Positions 56,604 to 64,000 of a stretch of DNA of 64,000 bases are shown here, one piece after another. The position numbers and the translations under genes are program-made. The notes under the pieces are model-generated. The model did not search any database and was not told where the DNA came from. It worked only from the letters and a program-made list of their open reading frames with translations. Source of the stretch: Nodosilinea sp. WJT8-NPBG4. Lineage in GTDB: Bacteria > Cyanobacteriota > Cyanobacteriia > Phormidesmidales > Phormidesmidaceae. Numbering within the stretch: the stretch's first letter is position 1; each line of letters starts with the position of its first letter. Where the stretch lies: contig JAHHHQ010000050.1 of the NCBI GenBank assembly GCA_019359285.1, positions 86,670 through 150,669 on the forward strand, in the 5' to 3' direction.

Positions 56604-56822
56604 TTAGGCAGCAGGTACAGCGGCTTGAGCGGTCAGGCCAACAGCTTCGGCGTACTTTAGGTAGGTGTCAACGGAAGCGATTACAACGCGGGCTTCGATA
56701 GCCAGCAGTTCAATCCCTACCAGAGAAACACGAACCCAAGCATCGATAACAATGCCCTTGTCCAAAATGCGGTCAACAACTTCAGCCAAGCTAGAGGAAG
56801 AGTTTACTTTTTCGACAGCCAT
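56604..56822 (-). CDS. gvpA: Gas vesicle structural protein GvpA
   Basis: 72 aa, the main ribbed-wall protein. It has the highly conserved core [19 protein letters not shown], then [20 protein letters not shown] and [14 protein letters not shown]. The length is typical. Only one copy is present. It is the first gene of the cluster, preceded by a ~300-base leader shared with the divergent TPR gene. Confidence 0.98.
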   Translation of the reverse strand: MAVEKVNSSSSLAEVVDRILDKGIVIDAWVRVSLVGIELLAIEARVVIASVDTYLKYAEAVGLTAQAAVPAA

Positions 56823-57126
56823 GGTTTTGAATCCCTAAACGATTAATGTGTTTAATGAAATTGCAAAGAGAATGCCATTGGATGCACCTGGCTGCTACTG
56901 CAAAGAAGCGGTAGGAACAGACTCAGTGCGTAGGGCTTATTCCTTGCACATTTGTAGTCTGCCCATCTGCTTAGAACTGCTCACAACTTTGAAAAAATCA
57001 GTTCACCTATTGTTACTTGCAACGCTTTGAGCCCTGAGAGCTAAAGGCTAAAACGCTTTTGGACAGCCAATCTCAGTCAAATACTTGATAATTAAAGGCG
57101 CAACACAACGGTTAGGCAAAGGAAGC
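56823..57126. other. Divergent leader of gvpA and the TPR gene
   Basis: About 300 bases between divergent starts. A 60-codon plus-strand frame (56848-57030) shows no family features and lies antisense to the gvpA leader, so it is rejected. gvpA promoter elements must lie here but none are unambiguous. Confidence 0.5.
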
Positions 57127-57597
57127 ATGGATGACTCGACCCTAGAAGTGCTGCTGCAGAGCCTGAAGCAGTCTGACGAGTATCAGCGCGAGTTAGCAAC
57201 CGCAGCTCTCTGGCAGCGCTGGTTTTACCAAAAGGGTGAGGCAGGCAACCAGCGTTTGCAAGACGCTCAAGCTTTAGTGGATGGCGGCCAGCTGGATGAA
57301 GCAGAGGCCCTGCTTTCAACCTTGGTGAGCGAACTGCCGGATTTTGCTGAAGCCTGGAATCGCCGGGCGGTACTCTACTTTGTGCAGCGCCGCTACGCGG
57401 AAGCCCTGGCTGACTGCGAGCGGGTGATTGAGCTGGTGCCCTACCACTTTGGAGCACTCCATGGGCTGGGGCTGTGCCATGCGGCATTAGGGCAGTACGG
57501 GGAGGCAATCCAGGCGTTTCGTCGGGCGTTGGTGGTGCAACCCTACGCGCTGGTCAACCAGCGACTGATTTTAGAATGTACAGCGCAGTTGAGCTAG
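57127..57597 (+). CDS. TPR-repeat protein
   Basis: 156 aa from the ATG at 57127, preceded by AAAGGAAGC. Residues ~45-150 form about three tetratricopeptide repeats (QLDEAEALLSTLVSELPDFA, AWNRRAVLYFVQRRYAEALA, ALHGLGLCHAALGQYGEAIQ). A cytoplasmic scaffold or chaperone-like role is likely. Its position next to gvpA is shared with few known clusters; function unknown. Confidence 0.85.
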   Translation: MDDSTLEVLLQSLKQSDEYQRELATAALWQRWFYQKGEAGNQRLQDAQALVDGGQLDEAEALLSTLVSELPDFAEAWNRRAVLYFVQRRYAEALADCERVIELVPYHFGALHGLGLCHAALGQYGEAIQAFRRALVVQPYALVNQRLILECTAQLS

Positions 57598-57780
57598 GAG
57601 CCTGGTATGGCTCGCCAGCGTCTGGTTGGGGCATCACGGCACCGCATCCATAGACGACAGCAACCAGGATCAACCTGAGCAACCCATTCAGTTCCCGTCT
57701 TGTTTGGTGAGAGATTTGGAGCGGCCTACTATGATTGGGTTGCTAGGGGCCAAGATCCTTAGGCTCCAGACGACGATTTT

Positions 57781-59145
57781 ATGCCAGACAGGTCTATGCC
57801 AGAGAATGCCTCAACGATTTTGAGCCGGCTGCAAGAGGGCAAGGTTCGTTTTGTACGGGTGGTGTGGTGTGACAACGGCAATGTCATTCGCGGCAAGGCA
57901 ATCCACATTGATGCGCTGACGCGGCAACTGGAAAGGGGGGAGGCTGTTGCTGTGGGTCTGTCGGCAGCGCAGCAGGCGATTCCAGTGGTAGCTGATGCAG
58001 TGGCCCCCGGTAGCGGGCTGGGGCCGGTGGGAGAGGTCTGGCTGGTGCCCGACTGGGAGACGCTACAGATGCTGCCCTACGCCCCTGGACAGGCGCGAGC
58101 GCTGGGAGAGATGGTGAAGGATGGTCAGCCCTGGCCCTGGTGTTCAAGACAGTTTCTCAAGCGCATGGTGCAGCGGGCGGGCGATCGCGGGTTGGCGATC
58201 AAAGCAGCCTTTGAGCCTGAGTTTTACTTGCTTAAGCAAGGCGACAACGACATTCTTCCTGCCGACAATATGCCCTTTGCCGCTACGCTGGCGATGGACC
58301 TGCACCAAGAGGTGGTGATGGCGATCGCAGATGCCCTCAGCGCCCAGGGCATTGCGGTAGAGCAGTATTACCCCGAGTCGGGGCCGGGGCAGCAGGAAAT
58401 TTCGGTGCGCTACACCGATGCCCTAGCTGCCGCCGATCAGCATGTGGTGTATCGCGAGACGGTAAAGGCGATCGCCCACCAGCACGGTCTAGTTGCTTCC
58501 TTTGTGCCCAAGCTGTTCGAGTCCTGTGCAGGCAGCGGGTGTCACCTGCACCTGAGTCTGTGGGAGGGAGAGCAAAATCTCATGCCCGATGGGGCTGGTG
58601 GGCTCTCCGAGACTGCCCGATCCTTTACCGCTGGACTACTGCATCACCTGCCTGCTCTAATGGCGATCTCTACCCCCAGCCCCAACTCTTATCGGCGGCT
58701 GCAACCCCACAGCTGGAGCGGAGCCTACGCCATTTGGGGCCTGGATAACCGGGAGGCAGCGCTGCGGGTGCCGAGCAATTTCTCGTTGCCTAGTCCAACC
58801 CATTTAGAGCTGAAAACGGTGGATGGGGCGGCAAACCCATATTTGGCGCTGGGAGGGGCGATCGCCGCCGGTCTCGACGGTATAGCTCAGGGCTACTCGC
58901 TGCCTGAGCCGGTGCAGCAAGACCCAGGCAGTCTGTCGGAGGATGAGAGGGGCGATCGCGGCATTGCCCTGCTGCCCCAGTCTCTGACAGAATCCCTCGC
59001 TGCACTAGAGGCAAATTCTCTCCTGTTGGACGCTCTGGGCCCCCCGCTAGCCCAAACCTACTTGGCAGTGCGGCGGGCAGAGCTAACCGACATGGCAGGC
59101 ATGACACTGGATGCTGAAGTGAAGCTGCTACTCGATCGTTACTGA
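57781..59145 (+). CDS. Glutamine synthetase family protein
   Basis: 454 aa. The GS catalytic barrel shows AFEPEFYLL (metal-ligand Glu), YPESGPGQQEISV and GSGCHLHLSLW. The Arg loop is changed to NSYRRLQPHSWSGAYAIWG, and the adenylylation loop is absent. It is closest to GlnA-like/GlnT (GSIII or gamma-glutamylamide) relatives, so the substrate may be an amine other than ammonia. An in-frame ATG at 57796 is another possible start. Single gene between the TPR gene and a transporter gene. Confidence 0.88.
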   Translation: MPDRSMPENASTILSRLQEGKVRFVRVVWCDNGNVIRGKAIHIDALTRQLERGEAVAVGLSAAQQAIPVVADAVAPGSGLGPVGEVWLVPDWETLQMLPYAPGQARALGEMVKDGQPWPWCSRQFLKRMVQRAGDRGLAIKAAFEPEFYLLKQGDNDILPADNMPFAATLAMDLHQEVVMAIADALSAQGIAVEQYYPESGPGQQEISVRYTDALAAADQHVVYRETVKAIAHQHGLVASFVPKLFESCAGSGCHLHLSLWEGEQNLMPDGAGGLSETARSFTAGLLHHLPALMAISTPSPNSYRRLQPHSWSGAYAIWGLDNREAALRVPSNFSLPSPTHLELKTVDGAANPYLALGGAIAAGLDGIAQGYSLPEPVQQDPGSLSEDERGDRGIALLPQSLTESLAALEANSLLLDALGPPLAQTYLAVRRAELTDMAGMTLDAEVKLLLDRY

Positions 59146-59197
59146 GCCGCATCACCTTGGGCAAGGGTGCATCGCTGTCCAGAACCCAAGGGACAGC

Positions 59198-61003
59198 CTA
59201 CTCAACGGTTAGTTCATGGATGTTCCAAAGAGCACCGCCGAGGGCCGTAAATTTCACTCCCTGCACCCGGTTGCGCACAGCGGTGAGCGATAGGTTGTTG
59301 ATCAAGTACATAAACGGCAGATACTCCTGGGTGAGCTGTTGGGTTTCTTTGTACAACTCGAAGCGTTCGTCTTCGTCGATTACCTGAGCGGCCTGAATGT
59401 AGAGATCGGCAATGCGGCGCTCCCAGTCGGCGGCCTGCCAGCCCTCTAGAGGGTCTTGGCCAGGGCCAGCGTTCTGGTTAAACGCGTGGAGGGCACCGTC
59501 GAGCAGCCACACGTTAGCACCACCGTTGGGTTCTGTGCCGCCCGTTAGGCCTAGCACCAGAGCCTCCCATTCCAGGCTGCCGGTGAGGCGATCGACTAAA
59601 GAGTTAAAGGCCAGGGGCTGAAAATCAACCTGAATGCCCAGCTTAGCCAGGTCATTTTTAATTTGCGCCCCAATCGATTCTCGAATTTTGTTGCCGGAGT
59701 TTGTGATCAGCGTGAAGCGCACCCGGTTGCCCTCGGCATCGAGTAGGTCGTTGGCAGCGTTGTACTGAAACCCATCGGCCAGCAGCAGTTGCTTTGCCTT
59801 CTCAAGGTCGTAGTCGTAGGTGCGAATGCCCATCTCGGGTGGGGCAAAGAAGGGGCTGGGCACCGACATGGGTGAGGTCTGGGGTTGCCCTAAGCCCTGG
59901 AAGATATTGTTCACCATGGTCTGGCGATCGATGCCGTAGGAGACCGCCTGGCGAAACGCTACGTTGTTGAACCAGGCTGACTTAACCGGGTTGACCAAAG
60001 GCTTGCCGTTGCGGCTAGCGCGGTTGAGGTTAAAGGCAAAAAAGTTGGTGCCCAAGCCAGGGCCGCCATTGTAGATGGTGAAATCACCGCGCTCTTCTTC
60101 GCGCTTGAGCAGCGAGAAAAAGTCGGGCTGCACGCTCTCTAGGTCTAGCCCGCCCGAGCGAAACTGGAAGAAAGCCGTATCGGTAGAGCCGACAATCTGC
60201 CAGACAATTTGCTCAATGTAGGGCTGCTGGTTGCCCTGGTCGTCTTTTCGCCAATAGTAAGGGTTGCGCTCAAAGACCAGCCGCTCCCCAGATACATATT
60301 GGGCTAAGCGGTAGGGACCGTTGCCCACAATTTTGCCGGGGGCGGTGTCGGTGCCCCAGGTCGAAAGAAACAGGGGGTTGCCCTGTCCATCGGTGCCCTC
60401 GATTGTGGGCCGCAGAATATGGGCTGGAATAACTTCTAGAGACGTGTTTTGCAGCATTGGGGCAAAGGGCTCGGGCAGCGTGAACTGCACTCGGCGGTCA
60501 TCCACCTTGCTGACCTGGGGAAAGCGCCCTTCGGTGCCAATGCGAAACCCGTCGCGGCTGTTGGTAGGAATGGCCGGGTTAAACAGCACGTCGTAGGTAA
60601 AGACCACGTCGTCTACGGTGAGGGGTTCACCGTCGGACCAGCGCAGCCCGTCGCGCAGGGTAAACACCAAGATGGTGCCGTTGTCGGAGACCTCCCAGCT
60701 TTCGGCCAGGGCGGGTACGGTTTCGCCACTAACTCCGTCGGTGGTGGTCAGCCCCTCAAAGGTCAACCCAAAAATGTTGGGCGACTCCTGGCTGAGAGTG
60801 GGGTTAAAGGTCTTTGGGTCGCTCAGCGCGCTCAGCACCAGGCGGGGCACATCGGCGCTGGCCCGAGCAAACCGAGTCGGGTCGCAGCCGGCACTGGCTA
60901 TCCCAACCAAAATTACCAGCATTAGGGCCACAAGCCGCCTGGTCTGATTGTGCCAGGTGCCACCACTGAGCCAACCTGAGGTTGTACGCGATGCTGTTGT
61001 CAT
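59198..61003 (-). CDS. Peptide/nickel-type ABC transporter substrate-binding lipoprotein
   Basis: 601 aa. SBP family 5. The lipoprotein signal has lipobox IASAGC with modified Cys40. NGPYRLAQYVSGERLVFERN and FRQAVSYGIDRQTMVNNI are the SBP_bac_5 signatures. No permease or ATPase genes adjoin. It would act as a periplasmic, membrane-anchored binding protein, probably for oligopeptides. Convergent with the glutamine synthetase family gene. Confidence 0.93.
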   Translation of the reverse strand: MTTASRTTSGWLSGGTWHNQTRRLVALMLVILVGIASAGCDPTRFARASADVPRLVLSALSDPKTFNPTLSQESPNIFGLTFEGLTTTDGVSGETVPALAESWEVSDNGTILVFTLRDGLRWSDGEPLTVDDVVFTYDVLFNPAIPTNSRDGFRIGTEGRFPQVSKVDDRRVQFTLPEPFAPMLQNTSLEVIPAHILRPTIEGTDGQGNPLFLSTWGTDTAPGKIVGNGPYRLAQYVSGERLVFERNPYYWRKDDQGNQQPYIEQIVWQIVGSTDTAFFQFRSGGLDLESVQPDFFSLLKREEERGDFTIYNGGPGLGTNFFAFNLNRASRNGKPLVNPVKSAWFNNVAFRQAVSYGIDRQTMVNNIFQGLGQPQTSPMSVPSPFFAPPEMGIRTYDYDLEKAKQLLLADGFQYNAANDLLDAEGNRVRFTLITNSGNKIRESIGAQIKNDLAKLGIQVDFQPLAFNSLVDRLTGSLEWEALVLGLTGGTEPNGGANVWLLDGALHAFNQNAGPGQDPLEGWQAADWERRIADLYIQAAQVIDEDERFELYKETQQLTQEYLPFMYLINNLSLTAVRNRVQGVKFTALGGALWNIHELTVE

Positions 61004-61219
61004 GGTTGTGACCTCCTAACCCGCCAAGACAATGCCTCACACACTATAGCGAGTTACTCCTAGAGATTTTCACTCGCTGCCGTTTGAATTGCGATCGCCC
61101 TGGGGGCCAGCCTTTTCCCAGGCGTTGGACTGTAGGAGCGGTGGCCCAAGGCCTACCCACCCTGTCGAGGACTTTGAGAGTTTAGGGCACCCTAGGCGCA
61201 TCCCCCAAGAGAATTTCCT

Positions 61220-61954
61220 ATGGCTGATCGCTACTATCTTTACGGTATTTTCCCGGCCCCTGGCCCCGCCGAGCTACCCCTGGTGGGTTTAGACGAGCAG
61301 GTGGTGCAGGCTCAACAGCTGGGTGACTTTACCTTTCTCTATTCCCTGGCTTGCCAAAAGCGCTACCTATCGAGCCGCAAGAATCTGCTGGGCCATGAGA
61401 AGGTGCTAGAAGCTGCCATGGAGCAGGGCCACCGCACGCTGCTACCGCTTCAGTTTGGTCTGATTGTCGAAAGCTGGGAGCAGGTGCAGGAAGATTTGGT
61501 GACTCCCTATGCTGAAGACCTGACTCAATTGTTTGGGCGACTCAACGGCTGCCGAGAGGTGAGCGTTAAGGTGCAGTGGGAACCCTCCACCGAGCTGGAG
61601 CTGATGATGGCCGAAAATGCTGACCTACGGGCCCAGCGCGACCAGCTAGAGGGTACGCAGCTGGGTATGGAGCAGGTGATCTTCATCGGTCAGCAGATTG
61701 AAGCGGCTCTAGACGAGCGCAAGCAGGGAATTGTTGACCAATTTCGCCAAGCGCTGGCCCCCTTGGCAAAGGACTTGCTCGAAAATGCGCCCCAAACCGA
61801 TGTCATGATCTACAACACCGCTTTCTTGATTCCCTGGGAGAGCGAGGCCGAGTTTAGCCAGGCGGTGGAAGCCATAGACAGCACCTTTGGCGATCGCCTG
61901 CGCATTCGCTATAACAATTTCACCGCTCCCTACAACTTCGCCCAGCTCAACTAG
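61220..61954 (+). CDS. gvpF: Gas vesicle protein GvpF (GvpF/L family)
   Basis: 244 aa. The family start is YYLYGIF, followed by LDEQVVQAQQLGDFTFLYS and EKVLEAAMEQGHRTLLPLQFGLI. A coiled-coil middle (LMMAENADLRAQRDQLEG) is followed by a C-terminal ALAPLAKDLLENAP..VMIYNTAFLI domain. The protein participates in early vesicle nucleation. It is on the plus strand, about 8 kb from the gvpK-gvpA operon, and precedes gvpG. Confidence 0.93.
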   Translation: MADRYYLYGIFPAPGPAELPLVGLDEQVVQAQQLGDFTFLYSLACQKRYLSSRKNLLGHEKVLEAAMEQGHRTLLPLQFGLIVESWEQVQEDLVTPYAEDLTQLFGRLNGCREVSVKVQWEPSTELELMMAENADLRAQRDQLEGTQLGMEQVIFIGQQIEAALDERKQGIVDQFRQALAPLAKDLLENAPQTDVMIYNTAFLIPWESEAEFSQAVEAIDSTFGDRLRIRYNNFTAPYNFAQLN

Positions 61955-61960
61955 GGGTTC

Positions 61961-62016
61961 AAGGTTTAGGGTACAAGTCGATCCTTCCACCCCAAACCCT
62001 GTACTTCGCACCCTAA
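61961..62016. repeat. Intergenic repeat between gvpF and gvpG
   Basis: GGTTTAGGGTAC, CAAACCCTGTAC and terminal ACCCTAA recur with the arms of the repeat after prk (3738-3790). TTAGGGT (61966-61972) can pair with ACCCTAA (62010-62016). Confidence 0.4.
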
Positions 62017-62030
62017 TATTCCTTTTTCCT

Positions 62031-62276
62031 ATGCTGTTTAAACTTCTCTTTGCCCCGGTGCTCGGCCCCATTGAGGGCGTTAGCTGGGTCGCCAACAAAC
62101 TGCTAGAGCAAGCCGACGTAGCCACTAACGACCTCGAGAGCCTGCAAAAGCAGCTGCTCGCCCTCCAGCTTGCCTTTGATATGGGGGACGTCTCTGAGGC
62201 AGACTTCGAAATTCAGGAAGAGGAAATTCTCCTCGCCATCCAAGCCATTGAGGATGAGGAAGACGAAGATGAGTGA
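62031..62276 (+). CDS. gvpG: Gas vesicle protein GvpG
   Basis: 81 aa. LLFAPVLGPIEGVSWVANKL is the family core, followed by a Leu/Gln/Glu-rich helix and an acidic tail. A small partner of GvpF. The ATG at 62031 is preferred over the open extension to 61887, which overlaps gvpF. It is 76 bases downstream of gvpF in the same operon. Confidence 0.93.
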   Translation: MLFKLLFAPVLGPIEGVSWVANKLLEQADVATNDLESLQKQLLALQLAFDMGDVSEADFEIQEEEILLAIQAIEDEEDEDE

Positions 62277-62283
62277 TCTAAAA

Positions 62284-62355
62284 CTGGGGTGCTAGGATTC
62301 GAACCTAGGAATGCCGGGACCAAAACCCGGTGCCTTACCACTTGGCGACACCCCA
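62284..62355 (-). tRNA. tRNA-Gln (anticodon TTG)
   Basis: A cloverleaf can be drawn on the minus strand. Acceptor TGGGGTG (from 62355) pairs with CACCCCA plus discriminator G at 62284; CCA is not encoded. The anticodon loop is TTTTGGT with TTG. The T arm CTAGGTTCGAATCCTAG is perfect. It is transcribed opposite to gvpG, which ends eight bases away. Confidence 0.97.
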
Positions 62356-62619
62356 TTGCTTTCGCTTTGATAATATAGCAGGTTGCGTGGCGCTACTGTC
62401 AACAATTACCTGAAAACTTAGAGCCAGAACCTGCCTGATCTCTAGAGCGACGTGTCAGTCCCTTCTAGGATCAAGGTGTGAGCACAGTATACAAAGATAT
62501 GGTGTAGCTCACGTTTGGCATCTTGAGAGCCAGCAATTTGGGTTTGACAATAGTAGAAACAGGTAGTTTGCCTGGGTGTTTTAGCGCATCGTTACTGCCA
62601 GCTTTTGGGCCTGCTCTCC

Positions 62620-63879
62620 ATGTCTTCCGATACGTTCTACGCCGACCTACCGCCCCTCAAGCAATTTTTAGAGTTAGCTAACCCTCAAAACTACGTTGAG
62701 GCTCCAAATGATTGGTACGTGTTGATTACCGATGTGGTCGATTCGACCCAGGCGATCGCGCGAGGACAGTACAAAGAGGTCAACGTGCTGGGGGCCAGCT
62801 CGATTATGGCGGTGCTCAACGCCACGGCTCCCCTAGAGATTCCCTTCGTGTTTGGGGGCGACGGGGCGCTGCTGCTGGTGCCCCCTACGGCAGTGCAGGC
62901 GGCTCGGGAGGCACTGCTGGGCATTCGGGCGCTGGCCCGCGAGTCGTTTGGGCTAGATTTGCGGGTGGGCATTGTGCCGCTGGTGGCGATTCGCGGAGCG
63001 ATCCCTGCGGGAATCGCCCCCCAGTATTCCGTGCGAGTGGCAAAAATTCGCCTCAGCCCCAGCTACTGCCAAGCCAGTTTTATCGGCGGCGGCCTCACCT
63101 ACGCTACTGAACTGATCAAAACCGAGCCGATTTATCGGCTGGATGCGCCAGGCGATCGGTCAGCTACCAACCTGACCGGCCTGGAGTGCCGCTGGCAGGA
63201 TATCCCCAGTCCGCAGGGCCACACCCTGAGCCTAATTGTGGCGGCGCTGCCCAGCGGCGGCTACGTCAACGAATATCTGTATCGGGAGATTCTGGAAACC
63301 ATTGGCGACATCTATGGTGAGGGGGAAAGCTACCACCCTGTGGCCCCATCAGCCCTCAATCTATCGATCAACCCAGGGCGGCTGCGGGCCGAGGCAAAAG
63401 CTAGAGCCAAAAGTGCTAAGTGGGGCGATCGCGTCATTTACACCGCCCGAGCCTACTTGGAAAGCCTCTTAGGTTTAGGCCTGATGCGGTTTGATGTGGA
63501 GGCGGGTGGCGTTGACTGGGGTCACTACAAAGCCTCGGTGCGGGCCGCCTCAGACTATCAAAAAATTGACGATATGCTGCGCATGGTGATTGCCGGCAGC
63601 CCAGCCCAGACCGACCAGATTGTTACCTACCTGGAGAGCCGTTTGGCCCAGGGCCATTTGGTCTATGGGGTGCATGTGTCAGACCGAGCGCTAATGACCT
63701 GCCTGATTATGGACCGGCGCGATCGCCACTTTCACCTGATCGATGGGGCCGATGGCGGCTACGCCCTGGCCGCCCAGCAGCTCAAGGCTCGGCTTCAGGG
63801 TAAAGCCCAAAACTGGCAGGCCTACTCACGCCTAGCCCGCCGCCGCCAGCAGCTAGGACAGGGGGCGCGGCAGACCTAG
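62620..63879 (+). CDS. DUF3095 family protein (cyclase-fold-like)
   Basis: 419 aa. The N-terminal half resembles a class III nucleotide-cyclase/guanylate-cyclase-like fold (YVLITDVVDSTQAIARG, then FVFGGDGALLLVP), but the usual catalytic set is not complete, so it may bind nucleotides without cyclase activity. DUF3095 is found in cyanobacteria and some proteobacteria; function unknown. The ATG at 62620 is chosen over a codon at 62605. The stop TAG is immediately followed by the IS5-like end at 63880. Confidence 0.85.
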   Translation: MSSDTFYADLPPLKQFLELANPQNYVEAPNDWYVLITDVVDSTQAIARGQYKEVNVLGASSIMAVLNATAPLEIPFVFGGDGALLLVPPTAVQAAREALLGIRALARESFGLDLRVGIVPLVAIRGAIPAGIAPQYSVRVAKIRLSPSYCQASFIGGGLTYATELIKTEPIYRLDAPGDRSATNLTGLECRWQDIPSPQGHTLSLIVAALPSGGYVNEYLYREILETIGDIYGEGESYHPVAPSALNLSINPGRLRAEAKARAKSAKWGDRVIYTARAYLESLLGLGLMRFDVEAGGVDWGHYKASVRAASDYQKIDDMLRMVIAGSPAQTDQIVTYLESRLAQGHLVYGVHVSDRALMTCLIMDRRDRHFHLIDGADGGYALAAQQLKARLQGKAQNWQAYSRLARRRQQLGQGARQT

Positions 63880-64000
63880 GGCGTGTAATCAATTAAGCCA
63901 GATGACGACAGCTGCCATATAAATCGCACTGAGAAACGTCTCGGCTAACTTGTCGTAGCGGGTCGCAATCGCTCGATACTGCTTGAGCTTGGCAAAGAAA
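63880..64000 (-). mobile_element. IS5-family insertion sequence, end of element (runs off window)
   Basis: Plus strand from 63880 begins GGCGTGTAATCAATTAAGCC, the sort of terminal inverted repeat seen in IS5-family (IS1031/IS427-like) elements. It abuts the DUF3095 stop (CTAG|GGCGTG). The transposase reads inward on the minus strand. The other end is outside the window. Confidence 0.75.
63889..64000 (-). CDS. IS5-family transposase C-terminus, partial
   Basis: The visible C-terminal ~36 residues (FFAKLKQYRAIATRYDKL, then AETFLSAIYMAAVVIWLN, then TGA at 63889-63891) match the last helix of IS5-family DDE transposases, including KxLxxYR-x-ATRYDK. The rest lies beyond the window. Confidence 0.9.
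   Translation of the reverse strand, partial: FFAKLKQYRAIATRYDKLAETFLSAIYMAAVVIWLN

Noticed and set aside
56848..57030. 60-codon plus-strand frame in the gvpA leader
   Set aside because: Cys-rich random-looking peptide, antisense to the gvpA 5' leader; no RBS.

Overview
This window is a chromosomal segment of a cyanobacterium. It encodes a ferredoxin-NADP reductase with a phycobilisome-linker domain (petH), phosphoribulokinase (prk), a BciB-type divinyl-chlorophyllide reductase, hormogonium-polysaccharide genes (hps) and a gas-vesicle cluster. The HIP1 octamer GCGATCGC is sprinkled through most of the DNA. The mix of hps genes and gas vesicles, with a GC-rich and HIP1-rich background, suggests a filamentous Leptolyngbya/Nodosilinea-like lineage; that placement is inference.

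Layout. 1-9 kb: partial homoserine dehydrogenase, petH with a candidate NtcA promoter, prk, small conserved proteins, a secreted-type MsrB, and a phosphoribosyltransferase. 9.3-12.9 kb: mfd, carrying an in-frame insertion of intergenic-type repeats. 12.9-15.7 kb: an AT-rich, HIP1-free three-gene island (GNAT-PUA, ASCH, two-TM protein with a PLD/DUF5919-like domain), bracketed by two related ~95-bp MITE-like repeats. 16-21 kb: topoisomerase IB, glycogen debranching enzyme, and a relic of a penicillin-binding-protein tail. 21.3-25.9 kb: a second low-GC island holding a type IIG restriction-modification gene split by one in-frame amber codon, a broken toxin-like gene and an intact DUF4258 gene. 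26-29 kb: a 232-bp array of 21-bp tandem repeats abutting an FHA-fused class A PBP. 29-38 kb: membrane genes (SpoIIM, a multi-TM protein, RDD), a Zn-peptidase, an epimerase, pdxH, a truncated Uma2 nuclease, tldD, DUF3611 and fabG. 38.9-46.1 kb: hpsA-hpsB-hpsC plus a fourth pseudopilin. 47-52.5 kb: an FtsH-like protease lacking its first TM segment, bciB, and a Ser/Thr kinase with WD40 repeats. 52.5-62.3 kb: gas-vesicle genes gvpA-C-N-J-(small basic ORF)-K on the minus strand and gvpF-gvpG on the plus strand. These are separated by a TPR gene, a glutamine-synthetase-family gene and a peptide-ABC-transporter binding protein. 62.3-64 kb: tRNA-Gln, DUF3095, and the end of an IS5-family element that begins directly after the DUF3095 stop.

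How the genes relate. petH and prk serve photosynthetic electron flow and the Calvin cycle. The gvp genes build and remodel gas vesicles; here GvpN and the GvpC-like protein share a C-terminal helical (probably winged-helix) module. The hps genes form a type-IV-pilus-like route for polysaccharide export in gliding filaments. The two AT-rich islands look horizontally acquired and are probably defence-related. The best candidates for something undescribed are the GNAT/ASCH/PLD-like island and the GvpN-GvpC shared-domain arrangement.
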